Shown here: positions 4,714-11,703 of the stretch, one piece after another
Layout: every line of letters begins with the position of its first letter
Position numbering within the stretch: position 1 is the first letter of the stretch
From: Acidobacteriota bacterium
GTDB lineage: Bacteria; Acidobacteriota; Blastocatellia; Pyrinomonadales; Pyrinomonadaceae
Reading direction: 5' to 3'
DNA: 12,789 nt
Assembly (NCBI GenBank): GCA_013696385.1
Contig: JACCYR010000155.1
Location: 1-12,789, forward strand
Notes under the pieces: generated by a model
Database searches by the model: none
Seen by the model: the letters and a program-made list of their open reading frames with translations, nothing else
What the model was told of the DNA's origin: nothing
Position numbers and translations under genes: made by a program

Positions 4714-7194
4714 ATGCAATCGCTGACAACTTTAGAATACGGAAAACTTCTCGCGCTCGTCGCCCGCCACGCGCAAACGCCGATGGGCGAAGCGCGGCTG
4801 GAAAATTTACAGCCTTTGACAAATAAATTGGAACTCGAACGAGATTTGCAAGCCGTTTCCGAAACAATTTCTTTAAGTCAAAAAGATGTAAATTGGAGTT
4901 TCAGCGAACTTTTTGAACCTTCCGGCGCGATTGCCGTCTTAAAGATTCAGAACGCAATGCTTGAGCCGACTTCGCTTTTAGAAATCACGCGGCTTTGCAA
5001 TCAAGCACTCTTTGCGCGTTCATCAATTTCGCCCGAAAAAGAAACCGTGCCGACACTTTGGCAAATAATCGAAAATCTGCCCCCGACGCTGTTTGAAGTC
5101 ATCGGCAAAATCAACAAAAAACTTTTGCCGAGCGGTGAGATTGACGATTCCGCTTCGCCTGAACTGGCGCGTTTGCGGCGCGAAATAAACGCGCAGCGCG
5201 GGCGTTTGCAAAAATCTCTGGAAAGCGTGATGAGAAATTCGGGTGCGGCGATTCAGGATGCGATTGTAACGCAGCGAAACGAGCGTTACGTGATTCCCGT
5301 AAAAGCCGATTTTCGCGGCAAAATCCAAGGCGTGGCGCACGGTTTTTCGTCGTCGGGCGCGACGGTTTTTGTTGAACCGCTCGAAGTAATCGAGGCAAAC
5401 AACGAACTGCAAAATCTGAAAGGCAAGGAAGAACGCGAAGTGGCGCGGATTTTGTTTGCGCTGACCGAAGACTTGCGCCAACAGCTTCCGGCAATTGAAG
5501 CGGCGGTTGAAGCCGTTGCGGAATTAGATTTTATTAAAGCAAAAGTCGAATTTGCACGAAGATTTAACGCGATTGTGCCGAGGATTTCGGACGATAAAAC
5601 GCTGGATTTGATTGATGCGCGTCATCCGCTTTTGGAAGAATCGCTTCGCTCTTCTTCAGTCCAAAGTCCAAAGTCCAAAGTCCAAAGTCTGTCGGAAGAA
5701 AATCCAAAATCCAAAATCCAAAATCCAAAATCAGATGAAATTGTTCCAATTTCTTTTAAACTGACCAATGAAGAAAGCGTAATGATAATTTCCGGCGCAA
5801 ACGCGGGCGGCAAAACGGTTGTCTTAAAGACAGCAGGATTGTTGAGTTTAATGGCGATTTCCGGCTTGCCCGTTCCCGCCAAAGACGCAAACATTCCATT
5901 TTACAAATCGGTTCTCGCCGACATCGGCGACCATCAATCTTTGGCGGCAAATCTTTCGACTTTTAGCTCGCATATCTCAAATATCGCGGAAATGATGCGC
6001 GATTGCGCCGCGCCGTCGCTGGTTTTATTGGATGAAGTCGGCACAGGCACAGACCCGGACGAAGGTTCTGCGTTGGGCGTGGCGATTGTTGATTATTTTC
6101 GCCGCAAATGCGCGGCGCAGGTCATTGCTTCGACGCATTATCGCGGACTGAAAATTTACGCCGCAAATGATGAAAACGTGATAAACGCTTCGGTTGAATT
6201 TAACGAGAAAACTTTGCAGCCGACTTATCGCCTTCTGGTCGGACTTGCGGGCGCGTCGTCGGGAATCGAAATCGCAAGGCGTTTCGGCATTCGAGATGAA
6301 GTTATCGAAACGGCGCGTGAAAATCTCGACATTTCCGCGCAGGAAGCCGAAAATTATCTGCACAAATTACAACTCGAAACACGCCTTGCAACCGATTTGC
6401 GCGTTGCACTCGAAGAAGAACGCGAAGCCGTCGCCAATAAATATGCGCTGTTGGACATCGAAGCAAGAAGGCGCGAAAAGGAACGCCAAAAGCAGTTTGA
6501 AAAAGAACTCGCCGAAACTATCGAAGGTTTTGAACGCCAATCAAAAGCGTTTATCCAAACCATCGAAGACAAAGCGTTAAAAGCGAAACTCGACAAAGAA
6601 CGGCTGGCGCGAAAGGCGGAACTTAACCGTGCCGCGATGTCGAAAATGCAAAGCGGAAGTCAGAAGTTAGAAGTCAGAAGTCAGAATCAGGAAAAATCCG
6701 CAATCCGCAATCCGCAATCCGCAATTATAAAGGTCGGCACAAAAGTTTTGACGAGTTTTGGCAACGTCGGAATTGTCGAAAAAATTGATAAGGATTTGGC
6801 AGAAGTTCTTGTCGGTTCGATGCGCCTTCGTGAAAAGTTGGAAAACCTGAAGGCGGTTGTTAACGAGGAAATACAACCCAAACAATCGCTCAGCGAAAAA
6901 CTGCAAAATCAAGCGAAAGATACAAATTTGCGGCTCGACACCGAAGATGCCGAAGCCGAACTCAATCTTATCGGCAAAACAACCGCCGATGCCGAATACG
7001 AAGTTGATAGATTTTTAGACGAAGCATATCTCGCGTCGCTTCCGCAAGTGCGAATCATTCACGGCTTCGGCACGGGCGCGTTGAAAAACTTCGTCCATCA
7101 CTTTTTGAAAGGTCATCCGCACGTTGAAAAGTTCGGTTTTGCGCCGCGCGACCAGGGCGGACAAGGTGCTACAATAGCAGAACTTAAACAATAA
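4714..7194 (+). CDS. mutS2: Endonuclease MutS2 (MutS family ATPase with Smr domain)
   Basis: An 826-residue MutS2. Residues 1-300 are the MutS core/clamp-like part. Walker A is GANAGGKT (361-368) and Walker B with signature is LVLLDEVGTGTDPDEG (436-451), followed by STHYRGLKIY. A charged coiled coil runs to about residue 645, then a small beta domain (IIKVGTKVLTSFGNVGIVEKI, from 671), then a C-terminal Smr domain from about 750 with HGFGTG at 783-788. The family suppresses homologous recombination, and more recently has been tied to rescue of stalled ribosomes. Two low-complexity inserts coded by heptamer DNA repeats lie at residues 316-340, just before the ATPase domain, and at 648-670, just before the beta domain. 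They account for much of the length above the usual approximately 780. The Smr LDLRG motif reads LNLIG here. No clear Shine-Dalgarno precedes the ATG. Confidence 0.97.
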   Translation: MQSLTTLEYGKLLALVARHAQTPMGEARLENLQPLTNKLELERDLQAVSETISLSQKDVNWSFSELFEPSGAIAVLKIQNAMLEPTSLLEITRLCNQALFARSSISPEKETVPTLWQIIENLPPTLFEVIGKINKKLLPSGEIDDSASPELARLRREINAQRGRLQKSLESVMRNSGAAIQDAIVTQRNERYVIPVKADFRGKIQGVAHGFSSSGATVFVEPLEVIEANNELQNLKGKEEREVARILFALTEDLRQQLPAIEAAVEAVAELDFIKAKVEFARRFNAIVPRISDDKTLDLIDARHPLLEESLRSSSVQSPKSKVQSLSEENPKSKIQNPKSDEIVPISFKLTNEESVMIISGANAGGKTVVLKTAGLLSLMAISGLPVPAKDANIPFYKSVLADIGDHQSLAANLSTFSSHISNIAEMMRDCAAPSLVLLDEVGTGTDPDEGSALGVAIVDYFRRKCAAQVIASTHYRGLKIYAANDENVINASVEFNEKTLQPTYRLLVGLAGASSGIEIARRFGIRDEVIETARENLDISAQEAENYLHKLQLETRLATDLRVALEEEREAVANKYALLDIEARRREKERQKQFEKELAETIEGFERQSKAFIQTIEDKALKAKLDKERLARKAELNRAAMSKMQSGSQKLEVRSQNQEKSAIRNPQSAIIKVGTKVLTSFGNVGIVEKIDKDLAEVLVGSMRLREKLENLKAVVNEEIQPKQSLSEKLQNQAKDTNLRLDTEDAEAELNLIGKTTADAEYEVDRFLDEAYLASLPQVRIIHGFGTGALKNFVHHFLKGHPHVEKFGFAPRDQGGQGATIAELKQ
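5658..5732. repeat. In-frame heptamer cassette 1 inside mutS2
   Basis: Two adjacent arrays: AGTCCAA x4 plus AGTC at 5658-5689, and AATCCAA x4 plus AATC at 5701-5732, separated by an 11-bp spacer. Units within each array are perfect. Since 7 is not a multiple of 3, translation cycles every 21 bp into a seven-residue period (VQSPKSK; NPKSKIQ). The insert sits after HPLLEES and before the ATPase domain, in a linker. Confidence 0.95.
6657..6722. repeat. In-frame heptamer cassette 2 inside mutS2
   Basis: AAGTCAG, AAGTTAG, AAGTCAG, AAGTCAG at 6657-6684 are followed after 10 bp by AATCCGC x4 at 6695-6722. The two-array layout matches cassette 1 but the unit sequences differ. It encodes a Ser/Gln/Asn-rich linker between the coiled coil and the small beta domain. 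Confidence 0.95.
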
Positions 7195-7197
7195 AAA

Positions 7198-7226
7198 TTG
7201 ACAAAGTATTTAATAGAAAGCAAAAT
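7198..7226 (+). promoter_or_regulatory. Candidate sigma-70 promoter for the UPF0175 gene
   Basis: A perfect -35 TTGACA at 7198-7203 is followed, with a 17-bp spacer, by CAAAAT at 7221-7226 (4 of 6 to TATAAT). Transcription would start at or within a base or two of the ATG at 7233, so the mRNA could be leaderless. No good Shine-Dalgarno precedes that ATG, which fits. This is prediction only. Confidence 0.45.
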
Positions 7227-7232
7227 TTCATT

Positions 7233-7463
7233 ATGAATGGAGTTGTCGAAGTAAAATTACCGACGGATTTGGGAATCAGCGATTTTGAAGTAAAAATGAT
7301 TGTCGCATCAAAATTGTTTGAACAGGGAAAACTTTTATCGGTACAAGCAGCGGAAATTGTCGGACTTTCCAAACGAGCCTTTTTAGAACTTTTAGGAAAA
7401 TATGGTGTTTCGGTTTTTGGTTACAGAGCGGAAGAGTTGGAAAAAGACTTGAAAAATTTATGA
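7233..7463 (+). CDS. UPF0175 family antitoxin-like protein
   Basis: A 76-residue protein of the UPF0175 family. The N-terminal strand (VEVKLPTDLG) is followed by helices with EVKMIVASKLFEQGKLLSVQ, then AAEIVGLSKRAFLELLGKYG, a helix-turn-helix-like core, and VFGYRAEELEKDL. Members are usually the antitoxin of a type II pair whose toxin is a PIN-like DUF3368 protein encoded directly downstream. That is what follows here, overlapping in an ATGA, but the toxin is broken. The antitoxin would bind DNA as autorepressor and neutralise the toxin. With no working toxin it may be an orphan, or it may act on a related toxin elsewhere. Confidence 0.85.
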   Translation: MNGVVEVKLPTDLGISDFEVKMIVASKLFEQGKLLSVQAAEIVGLSKRAFLELLGKYGVSVFGYRAEELEKDLKNL

Positions 7464-7555
7464 ATCATGTTATTGCCGCCTATGCCAGCCCGTTGATAAC
7501 TCTTCAAAACATCTCCAGAACTAACTGGCTATTTAGTGATTTATACGAAGTTTGA
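7460..7555 (+). pseudogene. Truncated DUF3368 (PIN-like) toxin remnant
   Basis: The ATG at 7460 overlaps the UPF0175 stop (ATGA), the coupling typical of these pairs. The 31 residues, including ASPLITLQNISRTNWLFSDL, match the beginning of DUF3368 toxins, which normally run to about 150-170 residues. The frame stops with TGA at 7553-7555 and I find no continuation in any frame. The first acidic active-site residue, expected just before the SPL motif, is missing: AAYASPL in place of the usual AD-type sequence. Both points indicate a dead toxin. Confidence 0.7.
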
Positions 7556-7573
7556 AAAGGATAAAACCCGCGC

Positions 7574-7597
7574 AAAGCAAATTTCTAAATTTGCTTT
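7574..7597. repeat. 11-bp perfect inverted repeat after the toxin remnant
   Basis: AAAGCAAATTT (7574-7584) and AAATTTGCTTT (7587-7597) are perfect reverse complements around a 2-bp centre. It could cruciform in DNA or form an RNA hairpin with a few inner pairs open. It is not followed by a T-run, so it is not a standard terminator. It marks the junction between the two gene fragments. Confidence 0.7.
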
Positions 7598-7599
7598 AA

Positions 7600-7782
7600 A
7601 AGAAGCTGGTCAAGGATTTTAAAATCCCGCGAAATCGTTTGAAAACAATTTACAGCGGAAATCGTGAAGAACCGGAAATCGAATTTTGGCTCGTTCCGAA
7701 AGACAACAAACCGCCTGCGCCGAAACCAAATATTAAAATAAAAGCCAAAAAAATAAATGCTCTATCCGCAACACTTTATTGA
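7600..7782 (+). pseudogene. C-terminal remnant of an unknown gene overlapping dnaG start
   Basis: The frame is open from just after TAA at 7597-7599 to TGA at 7780-7782 without an ATG. From about 7615 it reads like real protein: DFKIPRNRLKTIYSG, then EIEFWLVPKDNKPPAPKP, then a Lys-rich end (IKIKAKK). The FWLVP plus Pro-rich tail looks like the C-terminus of a secreted or structural protein. It runs 26 bp into dnaG in another frame, which suggests the gene once abutted dnaG and lost its 5' part. TTG at 7639 could start a 47-residue product, but no ribosome binding site supports it. Confidence 0.35.
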
Positions 7783-9604
7783 TGAACTAAAAGATCGTGC
7801 TGACCTTGTGCGGATTGTTGAACCGTATGCGCCGCTCAAGAAAAAAGGCGCAAATTGGATGGGCTGCTGTCCGTTTCATCAAGAAAAAACGCCGTCGTTT
7901 TCCGTTAATCCGTCGAAAGGTTTTTACAAATGTTTCGGCTGCGCCAAAGGCGGAAACGCTTTTACTTTTGTGATGGAAATCGAAGGCTTGAACTTTCCCG
8001 AAGCGATAAAACGAGTCGCGGAAATTTCGGGTGTTCCGCTGCCCGAACCGATTGATGATAAAAAATACGAGCAGAACAAACAGCGCAGGCAAGAGAAGAA
8101 GGAAATCGCCGACCAAGTTATCGAACTCAACAAATATGCGCTCGAATTTTGGGAAAATCATTTGCAGGAAAACAATGCTCACGCGAAAGCGGCGCATGAA
8201 TATCTGGAAAAGCGCGAAATCTCAGTCGAAACACAGAAGGCTTTTCATATCGGTCTTGCACCCGACAGTTGGGACGCGCTGATGTCGCATTTGAAGACGA
8301 AAGGCGCGGACGAAAAATTGATTGAACAGAGCGGCTTGGTTTCCGTGAATGAGGAAAAGAATCGCGTTTATGACCGATTTCGCGGGCGAATTATGTTTCC
8401 GGTTTTGGATGTTAAGGGAAATCCGATTGCTTTCGGCGCGAGAATTTTGGCGCAGGGCGAGCCGAAATATCTTAATTCGCCCGAAACTCCGGCGTATATC
8501 AAAGGCGAACATCTTTACGGGCTTTTCCAATCAAAAGAGGAAATCCGACAGAAAAAATTTGCGATTCTTGTTGAAGGTTATCTTGATTTAATTGCGCTTT
8601 ATCAATACGGAATTAGAAATACGGCGGCGAGTTTGGGAACGGCTTTCACGCCGGAGCAATCGAAATTGCTTGGAAGATTTGCACGGCGCGTCGTTATCAA
8701 CTATGACGGCGATAAAGCGGGCGTGAAGGCGGCGCGGCGGGCGATTGAAACATTGATTAAAGATGATTTTGAGACGAAAGTTTTGGTTTTGCCCGACGGA
8801 CAAGACCCGGACGATTTTCTTAAAGCAAACGGCGCGGAAAGTTATAACAATCTTCGCGGACACGCTTTTCCATTTCTGCAATTTGTTTTGGAAAACCTAG
8901 GGCGTGAGCGAAATCTGGCTTCACCGAAAGAAAAGGCGGAAGCCATCGAAGATTTGATGCCGCTTTTGTCGGCGGTTAAAAATCCGATTCAGAAACGCGA
9001 CGCTTTTGACCAAACGATGAGTTTTCTGCGCGTCGAAGATGCGATTTTAAAACGTGATTTGTGGAAAACCGTCAAACTCGGCACGCGCATTGAAACTCAA
9101 ACTATCAAACAACAGGTGGCGCGGGCGACGCAGGCGCGAATGACCGTCGCCGAACGACTTCTCTTGGAACTGATTATTTACGACACTGAACTGCGCGAGA
9201 TAATTTTGCCACAACTTGAAGAAACCGATTATGAATCTTTGGCGACGGCTTCAGTTTTCCGTGCGCTTTTTGAAGTTACGGAAAAAGGTTTAGAAGTTTC
9301 AAATGAGAGTTTGCTGGAACTGACAAGCGAAGATGTGGCGGCAACTGATTTTGTTCCTGTTCTTTTGATGAGCGAACCGGCGCGTGAAGAGGACGAAGCG
9401 ATTGATAAAGTTTTGGAAAAAGCAGAACAGCAAGTCATCGCCTTACGTAAATTAGCAATTAACGAAAGAATTCTGGAAGTTAGCCAAAAAATGTTATTTG
9501 CACAAGAAAATGGCGATTTTGAATTGCGGAATCAACTATCGTGTACACAAATAGAACTTGAAAAGGTAAAGCGTGACTTAGAGAAAAGAAGTGTCGAAAA
9601 TTGA
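7757..9604 (+). CDS. dnaG: DNA primase DnaG
   Basis: A 615-residue primase that makes RNA primers at the replication fork, recruited by the DnaB helicase. The N-terminal zinc-binding domain has C38, H41, C59 and C62 in CCPFH and YKCFGCAKGGNAF. The catalytic core includes GRIMFPVLD, GARIL and KYLNSPETP. The TOPRIM fold shows the catalytic Glu in VEGYLD (272-277) and the metal-binding DGD at 317-319 in VVINYDGDKAG, then VLVLPDGQDPDDFL. The poorly conserved C-terminal part from about residue 450 is the helicase-interaction domain and is highly charged. Length and motif order are normal. There is no visible Shine-Dalgarno before the ATG at 7757. The start is right because YPQHFIDELKDRADLV is the family's N-terminal helix. 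rpoD follows after 235 bp. Confidence 0.98.
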   Translation: MLYPQHFIDELKDRADLVRIVEPYAPLKKKGANWMGCCPFHQEKTPSFSVNPSKGFYKCFGCAKGGNAFTFVMEIEGLNFPEAIKRVAEISGVPLPEPIDDKKYEQNKQRRQEKKEIADQVIELNKYALEFWENHLQENNAHAKAAHEYLEKREISVETQKAFHIGLAPDSWDALMSHLKTKGADEKLIEQSGLVSVNEEKNRVYDRFRGRIMFPVLDVKGNPIAFGARILAQGEPKYLNSPETPAYIKGEHLYGLFQSKEEIRQKKFAILVEGYLDLIALYQYGIRNTAASLGTAFTPEQSKLLGRFARRVVINYDGDKAGVKAARRAIETLIKDDFETKVLVLPDGQDPDDFLKANGAESYNNLRGHAFPFLQFVLENLGRERNLASPKEKAEAIEDLMPLLSAVKNPIQKRDAFDQTMSFLRVEDAILKRDLWKTVKLGTRIETQTIKQQVARATQARMTVAERLLLELIIYDTELREIILPQLEETDYESLATASVFRALFEVTEKGLEVSNESLLELTSEDVAATDFVPVLLMSEPAREEDEAIDKVLEKAEQQVIALRKLAINERILEVSQKMLFAQENGDFELRNQLSCTQIELEKVKRDLEKRSVEN

Positions 9605-9658
9605 TAAATTTCAATAATGTTTCTAATATCAAGCCCTGAATCTTTTCCTTACCAACAA

Positions 9659-9687
9659 TGGATAATTTGCAATTTATAACTTATAAT
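9659..9687 (+). promoter_or_regulatory. Candidate sigma-70 promoter for rpoD
   Basis: TGGATA (9659-9664, 4 of 6 to TTGACA) is followed, with exactly 17 bp between, by a perfect -10 TATAAT at 9682-9687. The predicted start near 9694 gives a 5' leader of about 146 bases before the rpoD ATG. The rest of this 235-bp gap is AT-rich. It has only a weak GAATTGC/GCAATTC dyad and no clear terminator for dnaG. Confidence 0.55.
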
Positions 9688-9839
9688 AACGAATTTCATA
9701 TTTGAGAATTGCTTGAAATTTGAAATCGCCTGCAATTCGCCGTCTTAACGCTTGAAACTTTATTATCGCTTCGCGCGTTTAGAATTATTTTACAAACAAC
9801 GATTTACACGAATTTTTAATCAAAACCTATTCATAAATT

Positions 9840-11561
9840 ATGGCTGACTACGACGAAAAAGAAGACCTGATGGACAGGCTGGTGGCACTCGGCAGACGCA
9901 AGAAATTCTTGAGTTTTGACGAGTTAAACCGCGAGATTCCCAATAAAATGATGTCGCCCGACGACATCGAAGACGTTTTAACACGGCTTGAAGGCGCAAA
10001 CATTTCGGTTGCCGATTCCGACGCGCAATTGCTTGAACAAGCTGCAAGTTTGCTGCTCGATGATGCCGATGACGATGACGACGAGGATTTAGATTTAGAC
10101 CTTTCAGCCGGAACGCTCGATAAGTCAAACGACCCGGTGCGCCTTTATTTGCGCGAGATGGGAATTGTTCCGCTACTGACGCGGCAAGGCGAAGTTACGA
10201 TTGCCCAGCGCATCGAGCGCGGACAGATAAAAACGCGCAAAGCGATTTCGCGCTCTCCCGTTGCCGTCGAAAGACTTCTACAAATGGGCGAAGACCTCGA
10301 AAGCGGCAAAGGAAGCATTCGTGAAACGGTTACGTTTTCCGAGCAGGCAGAACTGACGGGCGAAGAAGATAAAGCCGAAGAATACTTGCGTTGGACGCTC
10401 GAAGGTATCGAAAATATCCACGCAAATTACAAAAGAGCGATTAAGGCTTTAGGCAATTTTCGGGAAGAACAAAGACGAGCGAAAGGCAAGCCAAGCAAAA
10501 AACTCGCCGCCCTAAAACGCCAAGTGGCGCGTCTTCGTTTGGAAGTTTCTCAGGAAATCAGAAATCTCAGTTTGACCGAGCGGGCTTTGCAGCGACTTAT
10601 TGTCGCAATTCGCAAAGTTGCCGATGAAATCCGAAAGGCGGAACGCGACATCAACAAAGCGGAAGAAAGACTCGAAGGCAAAGTTTCTGCCGAAGAGAAA
10701 AAAGAACTAGACCGCAAAATCGCCGACGCGCGGAAAATATTGGCGGAAATTGAGGAAAAATATCATCTTTCGACGGTTGAAATTAAACGTTCTTTGCAAA
10801 CAATTTTAATCGGTGAGCAGGCAACCGGACAGGCGAAACGCGAACTCGTTGAGGCAAATTTGCGCCTTGTCGTTTCGATTGCGAAAAAATACACCAATCG
10901 CGGTTTGCAGTTTCTTGATTTGATTCAGGAAGGCAATATCGGCTTGATGAAAGCGGTTGATAAATTTGAATGGCGGCGCGGTTACAAATTTTCGACATAT
11001 GCGACGTGGTGGATTCGCCAAGCAATCACGCGGGCAATCGCCGACCAAGCACGGACGATTCGGATTCCCGTCCATATGATTGAAACGATTAACAAACTGA
11101 TTCGGACTTCGCGTGCGCTTGTGCAGGAACTTGGACGCGAACCGACTTCGGAGGAAATCGCCAAAAAGATGGACATTCCGGTTTCGAAAGTGCGGAAGGT
11201 TTTGAAAATCGCGCAAGAACCGATTTCGCTTGAAACGCCGATTGGTGAAGAAGAAGATTCTCACTTGGGCGATTTTATCGAAGACAAATCCATTTTAAAT
11301 CCGGCTGAATCCGTAACGTTTTCAAACCTTCGGGAAATTACCGACGAAGTTTTGGCAACCTTAACGCCGCGTGAAGAGAAAGTTATCAAAATGCGTTTCG
11401 GACTTGGAAATACCGGCTCGGAACACACGCTCGAAGAAGTCGGACAGCATTTTGCCGTAACGCGCGAACGCATTCGCCAGATTGAAGCCAAAGCGTTGAG
11501 AAAACTGCGTCACCCTTCGCGTTCAAGAAGATTGAAAGCGTTTTTAGAAGGCAAACAATAA
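9840..11561 (+). CDS. rpoD: Primary RNA polymerase sigma factor (RpoD, sigma-70)
   Basis: A 573-residue group 1 sigma factor that directs housekeeping transcription. Residues 1-70 are region 1.1-like, followed by an acidic tract at 74-87 (seven Asp in a row-like cluster). Region 1.2 begins at D98 with DPVRLYLREMG. A long coiled, non-conserved segment (about 130-335) is rich in Lys, Glu and Arg. Region 2 starts at 338 with ANLRLVVSIAKKYTNRG, then FLDLIQEGNIGLMKAV and the -10-reading FSTYATWWIRQAITRA. Region 3 includes RIPVHMIETINKL. Region 4 has LTPREEKVIKMRFGLG and the -35-reading helix-turn-helix TLEEVGQHFAVTRERIRQIE (530-549). All promoter-reading residues look standard. The ATG has no Shine-Dalgarno. 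Placement after dnaG recalls the macromolecular synthesis operon of other bacteria. Confidence 0.98.
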   Translation: MADYDEKEDLMDRLVALGRRKKFLSFDELNREIPNKMMSPDDIEDVLTRLEGANISVADSDAQLLEQAASLLLDDADDDDDEDLDLDLSAGTLDKSNDPVRLYLREMGIVPLLTRQGEVTIAQRIERGQIKTRKAISRSPVAVERLLQMGEDLESGKGSIRETVTFSEQAELTGEEDKAEEYLRWTLEGIENIHANYKRAIKALGNFREEQRRAKGKPSKKLAALKRQVARLRLEVSQEIRNLSLTERALQRLIVAIRKVADEIRKAERDINKAEERLEGKVSAEEKKELDRKIADARKILAEIEEKYHLSTVEIKRSLQTILIGEQATGQAKRELVEANLRLVVSIAKKYTNRGLQFLDLIQEGNIGLMKAVDKFEWRRGYKFSTYATWWIRQAITRAIADQARTIRIPVHMIETINKLIRTSRALVQELGREPTSEEIAKKMDIPVSKVRKVLKIAQEPISLETPIGEEEDSHLGDFIEDKSILNPAESVTFSNLREITDEVLATLTPREEKVIKMRFGLGNTGSEHTLEEVGQHFAVTRERIRQIEAKALRKLRHPSRSRRLKAFLEGKQ

Positions 11562-11565
11562 AACC

Positions 11566-11633
11566 GTAACCACGAAGAAACATGCAAGATAAGGATTTAA
11601 CTTCGTGTTTTCTTTGTGTATCTTCGTGGTTAC
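11566..11633. repeat. 13-bp perfect inverted repeat after rpoD
   Basis: GTAACCACGAAGA (11566-11578) and TCTTCGTGGTTAC (11621-11633) are perfect reverse complements, 4 bp after the rpoD stop. The right half also carries imperfect CTTCGTGT-like tandem units. The stem is followed by AAATTTTGATTT, a weak T-run, so it could serve as a terminator, or be a small dispersed palindromic element, given that similar CCACGAAG repeats are common in environmental genomes. Confidence 0.8.
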
Positions 11634-11642
11634 AAATTTTGA

Positions 11643-11683
11643 TTTGCGGCTTGCGATTGCTTATAGTAATTGCAAGCCGCAAA
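11643..11683. terminator. Strong hairpin upstream of the Uma2 gene, possible terminator or repeat
   Basis: TTTGCGGCTTGC (11643-11654) pairs perfectly with GCAAGCCGCAAA (11672-11683). Seven more pairs inside (two of them G-T) give a 19-bp stem with a three-base loop. The left arm also reads as heptamers (GATTTGC, GGCTTGC, GATTGCT), linking it to the period-7 repeats elsewhere. The downstream AAAATAGTTTTGGG is a poor U-tract, so termination is uncertain. Confidence 0.55.
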
Positions 11684-11703
11684 ATAGTTTTGGGAGAAAA
11701 GTT

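Noticed and set aside
5023..5481. Long antisense ORF of 152 codons
   Set aside because: It is fully inside mutS2 and its composition and lack of motifs show it is a shadow frame.
5658..5732. CRISPR-like array
   Set aside because: The units are 7 bp, head to tail without spacers, and lie inside an intact gene.
5564..5894. Antisense ORFs with repeated DFGFWILDFG-like peptide
   Set aside because: They are reverse-strand readings of the heptamer repeat in mutS2.
9707..9747. GAATTGC/GCAATTC dyad in the rpoD leader
   Set aside because: Seven-base arms with a long loop are expected by chance in AT-rich DNA.
11605..11703. Longer N-terminus for the Uma2 gene
   Set aside because: It would translate the palindromic DNA; GGGAG before 11704 and family length favour the later start.
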